64,000 nt of DNA from Nitrobium sp046350935. GTDB taxonomy: Bacteria > Nitrospirota > Thermodesulfovibrionia > Thermodesulfovibrionales > Dissulfurispiraceae. The notes beneath the pieces were generated by a model, which did no database searches, was not told where the DNA came from, and worked only from the letters and a program-made list of their open reading frames with translations. Shown here one piece after another: positions 59,236 to 64,000 of this stretch. Position 1 is the stretch's first letter. Each line of letters begins with the position of its first letter. The position numbers were made by a program, and so were the translations under genes. The stretch spans positions 9,150-73,149 of the forward strand of contig JAXLZK010000018.1 of assembly GCA_046350935.1 (NCBI GenBank). Reading direction: 5' to 3'.

Positions 59236-59299
59236 CTCTACCACAAAAATACCACATAAGTGTTATTTATTTTTGTGCGCAGGAATTGTATTATATCCC

Positions 59300-59764
59300 A
59301 TGTTTTTTGAAGTAAATTGCCTCCCTGCCGACTACGGGATAGCGGAAGAAAGAGACCTTCCGGTGCGCATACGAGACCGGGTCTGGTTTTTTCTTGAGGA
59401 GTATTCCATTACGGACCTGAAGGACTACCGGAGGGTCCTGGGGACCTTCGGTGCATGCCTGCACTTCTCCCGGCGCCTCCCGATGAAGGTAAGCGGGATG
59501 ACGGTACCGGTGGGCGGTGGCCGCCTCGTGGCGGCAGTCAACGGCAATTATACCGGCATCCGCAAGAACGTAGCGGTGTGGAGGGAGGTTGCACACCTTC
59601 TCCTCGGCCATTGCCAGGGGGCCGCTGTCGTTACCCTTCATTCTCCGGTAACCGATACTGATTACACCTCCTGTATCTTCGCCATGGAAACGGTAAATGC
59701 GTTGTCGCGGAGCCCCGCTCCTGAACAGCAGCGTGCGTCCGGCGGCTTTTCCCGCCGCGCGTAA
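59300..59764 (+). CDS. ImmA/IrrE-like protein with degenerate metal site
   Basis: A 154-residue protein from ATG 59300 (the frame is open from 59177, but that part lies inside the MITE). RKNVAVWREVAHLLLGH resembles the HExxHLLLGH helix of M78 peptidases, which cut phage/ICE repressors, but the first His is Arg (REVAH), so the zinc site is broken. The N-terminal part (ERDLPVRIRDRVWFFLEEYS) is helical. It may be a non-catalytic member or an unrelated protein. The C-terminal 20 residues are low complexity. Confidence 0.45.
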   Translation: MFFEVNCLPADYGIAEERDLPVRIRDRVWFFLEEYSITDLKDYRRVLGTFGACLHFSRRLPMKVSGMTVPVGGGRLVAAVNGNYTGIRKNVAVWREVAHLLLGHCQGAAVVTLHSPVTDTDYTSCIFAMETVNALSRSPAPEQQRASGGFSRRA

Positions 59765-59907
59765 GGGAAGCCTGCCTGCTGCACGGGAGCCGCCGCTCTT
59801 CATCTCCCCTCTTCCCCGCCCGGCGGGCGCGCCCTGTCTTTCCTGTGGTATAGTAAGAGTTTTCGATGCAGCCGGACCGGCGAGCGACAAAAAGGGAGGA
59901 ATACGCC

Positions 59908-61593
59908 ATGAGCAACGAACCGAACAAGATCATCTACTCCATGATCGGGGTGAGCAAATATTATGACAAGAAGCCGGTGTTGAAGGACATCTATCTCTCC
60001 TATTTTTACGGAGCCAAGATCGGCGTCCTCGGCCTCAACGGATCGGGAAAGAGCTCTCTGCTGCGCATCCTCGCCGGAACGGACAAGGAGTTCAACGGCG
60101 AGACGGTCCTTTCTCCCGGCCATACCGTCGGCCTCCTCGATCAGGAGCCGAAGCTCGACGAGACGAAGACGGTGCGGGAGACGGTGGAGGAGGGAGTGCA
60201 GGAGATCGTCGACGCTCTCAAAGAATATAACACGATCAATGAAAAGTTTGCCGAGCCCCTGTCGGACGACGAGATGAACAGGCTTATCGAGCGGCAGGGT
60301 GCGGTGCAGGAAAAACTGGACGCCCTGGATGCCTGGGACCTGGATTCACGCCTTGAGATGGCCATGGATGCCCTGCGCTGCCCGGCGGGGAATACCCCGG
60401 TGAAGGTCCTCTCCGGGGGGGAGAAACGGCGTGTCGCCCTCTGCCGGCTCCTGCTGCAGAAACCGGATATCCTGCTGCTGGACGAGCCCACCAATCACCT
60501 CGACGCCGAGACGGTTGCGTGGTTGGAGCACCATCTTCAGGGATATCCGGGTACGGTCATCGCGGTGACCCACGATCGCTATTTCCTCGACAATGTAGCG
60601 GGCTGGATCCTTGAGCTCGACAGGGGGCAGGGGATCCCCTGGAAGGGCAATTATTCTTCCTGGCTCGAACAGAAGAAGAACCGGCTGCAGCAGGAAGAAA
60701 AGGCCGAAAGCGAGCGGCAGAAGACGCTGCAGCGCGAGCTGGAGTGGATCAGCATGTCCCCGAAGGGACGCCATGCGAAGGCAAAAGCGCGCATCAGCTC
60801 CTATGAGTCCCTGCTCAGCCAGGACACGGAGAGGCAGGCGAAGGAAATGGAAATTTATATCCCCCCCGGGCCGCGTTTGGGCGATGTGGTGATCCAGGCG
60901 GACGCGGTGAGCAAAGCATACGGAGACCTGATCCTTATGGAGGGAATGACTTTCTCTCTTCCTCCGGGGGGGATTGTGGGCGTCATCGGGCCCAACGGGG
61001 CGGGGAAGACCACACTGTTCCGGATGATTACCGGGCAGGAGCGGCCTGATTCAGGGTCGTTCAGGACAGGAGAGACGGTCAAGCCGGCATATGTCGATCA
61101 GGGCCGTGAATCTCTCGATCCGGACAAGACCATATGGGAAATCATTTCAGGCGGCGAGGATGTGCTGCAGCTCGGCAAAAGACAAGTTAATTCAAGGGCA
61201 TATGTGGCGCGTTTCAATTTCTCGGGGGCCGATCAGCAGAAAAAGGCGGGGATGCTCTCGGGAGGCGAGCGCAACCGCGTACACCTGGCGCGCATGCTGA
61301 AGGAGGGGGCGAATGTCCTGCTGCTGGACGAGCCCACCAACGATCTGGATGTCAACACGATGCGGGCGCTGGAGGAAGCGCTGGAGAACTTCGCCGGCTG
61401 CGCCGTCGTCATCAGCCATGACCGCTGGTTCCTCGATCGTATTGCCACCCATATTCTCGCCTTCGAGGGAGAGAGCAGGGTCGTCTGGTTCGAGGGGAAC
61501 TATTCTGAATACGAGGCGGACAGAAGGACGAGACTCGGAGCTGCCGCCGACCAGCCCCACCGCATCAAATACCGGCAGTTGACCAGGGAGTAA
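59908..61593 (+). CDS. ettA: energy-dependent translational throttle protein EttA (ABC-F)
   Basis: 561 residues, two ABC domains: Walker A GLNGSGKSS (~40) and GPNGAGKTT (~363), signature motifs LSGGEKRRVALCRLL and LSGGERNRVHLARML, Walker B LLLDEPTNHLD and LLLDEPTNDLD, and the arm/P-site linker between them. Length and the R-H-D-F(Y)FLD H-loops are as in EttA, which gates translation by ATP/ADP ratio at the ribosomal E site. ATG 59908 has GGGAGG upstream; -10 TATAGT lies near 59848. This is the first clear housekeeping gene, so the element boundary is to its left. Confidence 0.93.
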   Translation: MSNEPNKIIYSMIGVSKYYDKKPVLKDIYLSYFYGAKIGVLGLNGSGKSSLLRILAGTDKEFNGETVLSPGHTVGLLDQEPKLDETKTVRETVEEGVQEIVDALKEYNTINEKFAEPLSDDEMNRLIERQGAVQEKLDALDAWDLDSRLEMAMDALRCPAGNTPVKVLSGGEKRRVALCRLLLQKPDILLLDEPTNHLDAETVAWLEHHLQGYPGTVIAVTHDRYFLDNVAGWILELDRGQGIPWKGNYSSWLEQKKNRLQQEEKAESERQKTLQRELEWISMSPKGRHAKAKARISSYESLLSQDTERQAKEMEIYIPPGPRLGDVVIQADAVSKAYGDLILMEGMTFSLPPGGIVGVIGPNGAGKTTLFRMITGQERPDSGSFRTGETVKPAYVDQGRESLDPDKTIWEIISGGEDVLQLGKRQVNSRAYVARFNFSGADQQKKAGMLSGGERNRVHLARMLKEGANVLLLDEPTNDLDVNTMRALEEALENFAGCAVVISHDRWFLDRIATHILAFEGESRVVWFEGNYSEYEADRRTRLGAAADQPHRIKYRQLTRE

Positions 61594-61614
61594 GAGCCCT
61601 CTGCAGCGATGGAG

Positions 61615-61634
61615 AGGGGGGCATGCCCCCCCTT
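61615..61634. terminator. bidirectional terminator hairpin
   Basis: AGGGGGGCATGCCCCCCCTT is a GC-rich palindrome lying between the convergent stops of ettA and the protease gene. It overlaps the protease stop codon. Confidence 0.55.
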
Positions 61635-62145
61635 ACCGGGCTGCCTTCAGAGCCCTTTCCCTCCAGCGGTCGACGATCTCGGCCGCTATCCTGACGAGGT
61701 CCGGAATAGACCTGCGGACTGCCGGGGAAAGCTCAAGACCGTATCCGACAACTTCGGGCTCCACCCCGAGTATTGTGATCTCCGGCTGCCCGCCGGGAGA
61801 AAGGCTTTGTACCGCTTTTGCGAGGGCAGCCTGGTGCAGCGATCCCTGCATGCCGGACCCGTTGCCGGCGCGCAGGGAGAGGGAATAGATCATCCCGGGA
61901 GTCCCTCCCGCCTGCATGGCGTCGATGGCGAGGACCCTGTCGGCCCATGCGAAGAGATGCCGCGCATCGAGAACCCCGGTGCCGATCTCGCTGACGAGCA
62001 CCTCTGCGGTATTCATCTTCTGCATTTCCCGCACCGTATGCACTCCCACGCCGCCGTCCCTGAGCAGCACATTCCCGAAGCCAGCCACGAGTATCCTGCA
62101 GGAGCCGCTCCTTGTTTCTCTTTTTCCGTTTTCCAAAACTTCCAT
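61633..62145 (-). CDS. hydrogenase maturation protease (HyaD/HybD/HycI family)
   Basis: 170 residues with the family start ILVAGFGNVLLRDGGVGVHT, a middle RVLAIDAMQAGGTPG with the Asp ligand, and GSLHQAAL with the His. These enzymes clip the C-terminus of [NiFe]-hydrogenase large subunits after nickel insertion. In known members the N-terminal loop is D-(D/E)-G with an acidic nickel ligand; here it reads R-D-G-G, so one ligand appears missing. No hydrogenase genes are next to it in the window. Confidence 0.8.
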   Translation of the reverse strand: MEVLENGKRETRSGSCRILVAGFGNVLLRDGGVGVHTVREMQKMNTAEVLVSEIGTGVLDARHLFAWADRVLAIDAMQAGGTPGMIYSLSLRAGNGSGMQGSLHQAALAKAVQSLSPGGQPEITILGVEPEVVGYGLELSPAVRRSIPDLVRIAAEIVDRWRERALKAAR

Positions 62146-62415
62146 GCTGCACGCGAGCCTTCCGCGGAGAATACCGGGCGACTGCTCTCCCTTTCGTCTT
62201 TTCTATGCGCTGAGCCTCTCCGGAAGAGGGCAGGAGTCTTCCTGCCCGGCTTTTCACCGGTCGATCCTCTCAGCCGGCGGCCATAATAGCAAATAGCGTT
62301 CCAGGTAAATACGTTGCTGAAAAGTAAGGAAAGATCCTCTGACCGGCGGTGCGCTCTTCAAGCGTTTGTATGGATTTTCAAACAGGAAGGGGGAGTTTTC
62401 GTGCCGAAAACAAAG

Positions 62416-62450
62416 GCTGCGGCAGATTCACGATGAATCTGCCGTGCAGC
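62416..62450 (-). terminator. strong terminator of the small minus-strand gene
   Basis: GGCAGATTCA (62421-62430) pairs perfectly with TGAATCTGCC (62434-62443), extended by GCTGC/GCAGC. On the minus strand it is followed by TTTGTTTTC, a good U-tract. The 386 bp between the two minus-strand genes (62146-62531) hold no further gene. Confidence 0.7.
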
Positions 62451-62531
62451 AAAAAGCATACACCAACCCTTTTCAGCCCCTTTTCGGGTGCCTTCGGCAC
62501 GGAGGGGCGGCCTCGGAGCGGGGGAGCGCCG

Positions 62532-62726
62532 CTATTTACCTACTGCAACGAGCACCACTCCGAGTTTCTGTTCCGTTTCTTTAAGCTGGCTGATTTCTGT
62601 CTCCGAAAGGTGTGCGGGAGCGACGTCCTGACACGTATAGGCCACAAGGGTCTTGCCTATCTTCTGTTCAAGCGACTGCACCTCTTTGAGCTTGCTGCCG
62701 TCAAGCTGTGGGATCGTGCACATCAT
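62532..62726 (-). CDS. small conserved-looking protein of unknown function
   Basis: 64 residues from the first of two ATGs (62726), with AAGGAGG ~8 nt upstream. The sequence is two near-repeats of a beta-helix unit: LKEVQSLEQKIGKTLVAYTC and LKETEQKLGVVLVAVGK share the pattern LKE..(Q)K(I/L)G..LVA. Internal duplication suggests a small symmetric fold. No known family. It has its own promoter/operator and terminator. Confidence 0.7.
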   Translation of the reverse strand: MMCTIPQLDGSKLKEVQSLEQKIGKTLVAYTCQDVAPAHLSETEISQLKETEQKLGVVLVAVGK

Positions 62727-62770
62727 GGTGGTCTCCTCCTTTTCTCTCATCGGATGGATTTTTCTCACTT

Positions 62771-62801
62771 AAATAGTCGCACTATTTCTCCCTGCTGTCA
62801 A
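62771..62801 (-). promoter_or_regulatory. promoter with overlapping palindromic operator
   Basis: Minus-strand TTGACA (62801-62796), 17-bp spacer, GACTAT (62778-62773). The -10 is embedded in AAATAGTCGCACTATTT (62771-62787), a 7+3+7 palindrome, so a repressor probably controls the small gene at 62532-62726. Confidence 0.65.
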
Positions 62802-62833
62802 TGTCCGAACCAAACAGCCGGGATTTTCGCCTG

Positions 62834-62861
62834 TTGCGTTCTTTTCCCGAAGTGGTATACT
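62834..62861 (+). promoter_or_regulatory. promoter of the YceI gene
   Basis: TTGCGT (62834-62839), 16-bp spacer, TATACT (62856-62861), ~60 bp before the start at 62922, which has GAGGAGGT as Shine-Dalgarno. Confidence 0.6.
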
Positions 62862-62921
62862 GGTAGGACACATTCATGCGCTTGCGGGGTGCTCTGCTCC
62901 CCGTGAGTGAGGAGGTACGCC

Positions 62922-63461
62922 ATGGGGAAATGGACCATCGATCCCGACCACTCGGTCGCCGCGTTTGCCGTCCGCCATATGACGATCGCCATGGTGCGCG
63001 GCCAGTTCAACAAGCTGAGCGGCAGCATATACTTTGATCCGGCCGCTGTCGGGCAGTCTTCCGTCGAAGTGGAGATAGAGGCGGCGAGCATTACCACGGG
63101 AATTCCGAAGCGCGACGACCATCTGCGCAGCCCCGATTTTTTCGACGCCGGGCGCTACCCGGTGATCCTCTTCAGGAGCACCGCAGTGGCCGCCGCCGGA
63201 GGCAATCGGGCCAGGGTCACCGGCGATCTGACCCTGCACGGGACAACCAGGACGGTCACCTTTGATGCTGAATACTTCGGGCCGGTGAAGGCCCCCTACG
63301 GAGGCGAAACGAGCATGGGATTTTCCGCTTCCGCCAGACTGAATCGCGAGGACTTCGGGATCCTCTGGAACGAAACCCTTGAAGCCGGAGGGGTCATGGT
63401 AGGGAACGAGGTGCAGATTTTCCTGGATGTCGAGGCGGACCTCGCCGGCGAGCAGCCGTAG
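62922..63461 (+). CDS. YceI family lipid-binding protein
   Basis: 179 residues with the YceI lipocalin-like pattern: WTIDPDHSVAAFAVRHM, GQFNKLSGSIYFDP, VEIEAASITTGIPKRDDHLR, SPDFFDAGRYPVILFRS, VTGDLTLHGTTRTVTFD and LNREDFGILWN. There is no signal peptide from ATG 62922, so this member is cytoplasmic, unlike E. coli YceI. The fold binds long isoprenoid or fatty chains. Its own promoter is at 62834-62861. Confidence 0.93.
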   Translation: MGKWTIDPDHSVAAFAVRHMTIAMVRGQFNKLSGSIYFDPAAVGQSSVEVEIEAASITTGIPKRDDHLRSPDFFDAGRYPVILFRSTAVAAAGGNRARVTGDLTLHGTTRTVTFDAEYFGPVKAPYGGETSMGFSASARLNREDFGILWNETLEAGGVMVGNEVQIFLDVEADLAGEQP

Positions 63462-63713
63462 CAGCCAAAACCTAGAAAATGCTGCGAAAATGCCGCGCTT
63501 CCCGATTCGCTCCCGTTGCGGAGGCCTCCTTCCCGTCTTTTATTTTATTGTTTCTGCATTTCCCCCCTCTCTGCCTCGCCTTCTCTCTTTCCCTTCCGTA
63601 TGCCGCTGCGGCGCAGCCGCCCGATCTGCTACAATGAGGGAAGAGACGGACAACGCCGGGAGGGATGCCGTGGAGAGCTTTCCGGTGCAGGGAGCGCCGC
63701 TCCGGGGGGAGAC

Positions 63714-63959
63714 GTGGTCAGGCTGACGTATTATTTCAAGGGAGGGTGCTGCATCTGCGATACGGCCGAGGAGATGCTGAACGGTCTCAGGGAAAAGTAT
63801 GCTCTCGAGATCAAAAAAGTCTCCATCGAGTCCGATGACGAGCTTTATGAGCTGTACCGGTTCGATATCCCCGTTTTCGAGTTCAGGGACGGCTCGACGC
63901 TGCACGGGCGGATTAAAAAGAAGGACCTGCTCAGGAAGCTTGAAGAGAACAAGGAATGA
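63714..63959 (+). CDS. glutaredoxin-like (thioredoxin-fold) protein
   Basis: 81 residues from GTG 63714, GGGGGGA upstream. RLTYYFKGGCCICDTAEEML gives a CCIC active-site region at the N-terminal end of helix 1, and FDIPVFEF supplies the cis-Pro of a thioredoxin fold. It fits the short glutaredoxin-like (DUF836-type) family. The stop overlaps the next start by 4 bp (ATGA). The longer frames from 63427/63516 read through Pro/Arg-rich non-coding-like sequence and are rejected. Confidence 0.75.
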   Translation: MVRLTYYFKGGCCICDTAEEMLNGLREKYALEIKKVSIESDDELYELYRFDIPVFEFRDGSTLHGRIKKKDLLRKLEENKE

Positions 63960-64000
63960 CTCCGCTCTCTCCATGCCTCTCGTGCGGCGTGGACCGACAG
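63956..64000 (+). CDS. start of a gene cut by the window edge
   Basis: ATG 63956 overlaps the previous stop and encodes TPLSPCLSCGVDRQ before the window ends. The early CLSC pair is typical of small zinc- or iron-sulphur-binding proteins such as the YkgJ-like family, but 15 codons are too few to decide. Confidence 0.4.
   Translation, partial: MTPLSPCLSCGVDRQ

Noticed and set aside
1..64000. CRISPR arrays, rRNA or tRNA genes, diversity-generating retroelement
   Set aside because: No regularly spaced 25-40-bp repeats, no tRNA cloverleaf or rRNA core sequence, and no reverse transcriptase motif (Y-x-D-D) in any long frame were found by eye.

Overview
The window is about 60% GC and comes from a Gram-negative, diderm bacterium: it has outer-membrane secretins, lipoproteins and periplasmic pilus parts, and an RNA polymerase beta' that carries an SI3-type insertion in the trigger loop. 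The flanking chromosomal genes (EttA, a hydrogenase maturation protease, YceI) suggest an anaerobic or facultative lineage such as Nitrospirota or Desulfobacterota. That placement is a guess; no rRNA or tRNA is visible to settle it.

From position 1 to about 58.2 kb the window is one end of a conjugative element, nearly all of it on the + strand and built from long runs of overlapping or closely spaced genes. The layout is: (1) 1-3.7 kb, F-type type IV secretion (T4SS) genes traK (partial), traB (broken by a 100-N assembly gap) and a TraV-like lipoprotein, plus three small envelope proteins. (2) 3.7-14.2 kb, type IVb pilus cluster A: secretin, PilP-like coiled coil, PilB ATPase, PilC, two bitopic proteins, two prepilins, a large pilin-like adhesin with a glycine-rich phage-tail-fibre-like tip, and an S26 signal peptidase. 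(3) 14.2-22.1 kb, a scrambled zone: a duplicated membrane-protein gene with a damaged first half, an antisense lipoprotein, a decayed ISNCY/IS1202-like element, an intact VapBC-type toxin-antitoxin and two broken secretin genes. (4) 22.1-34.2 kb, pilus cluster B: PilO, PilQ ATPase, PilR, pilins, two PilT-like ATPases, a large exported protein, PilP and a GGDEF protein. (5) 34.2-46.3 kb, the rest of the F-type machine (TraU, a TraF-like thioredoxin, the second copy of the duplicated gene, TraH, TraG, a transglycosylase, a third PilT and the TraC/VirB4 ATPase). (6) 46.4-53.2 kb, a coupling protein, a Replic_Relax-like protein and a full-length RNA polymerase beta' paralogue in one tight cluster. 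(7) 53.2-58.2 kb, a ParMR-type partition pair on the minus strand with candidate centromere repeats, a candidate non-coding transcript, and small or membrane genes with a second transglycosylase. After about 58.2-59.9 kb the content becomes ordinary chromosome-like: a LuxR-type regulator, a MITE-like repeat, ettA, a hydrogenase maturation protease, YceI and a glutaredoxin-like protein.

Taken together, the T4SS genes would build the DNA-transfer channel, the two pilus clusters would supply retractable pili for mate capture, TraD and the relaxation protein would deliver DNA, and ParMR plus VapBC would stabilise the element. The standout feature is the element-borne rpoC at 49229-53227. It keeps every catalytic and zinc-binding residue I can check, at exactly the E. 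coli spacing, but is altered in the sigma-binding clamp helices, switch 2 and the two residues after the catalytic aspartates. It sits in the coupling-protein operon with no rpoB partner. The simplest hypothesis is that it assembles with host alpha, beta and omega into an element-specific hybrid RNA polymerase.

Caveat: several 'decayed' zones (about 14.29-15.24, 19.88-22.12 and 37.09-38.2 kb) look as much like a bad consensus of strain variants or collapsed repeats as like true pseudogenes. Raw reads would decide.
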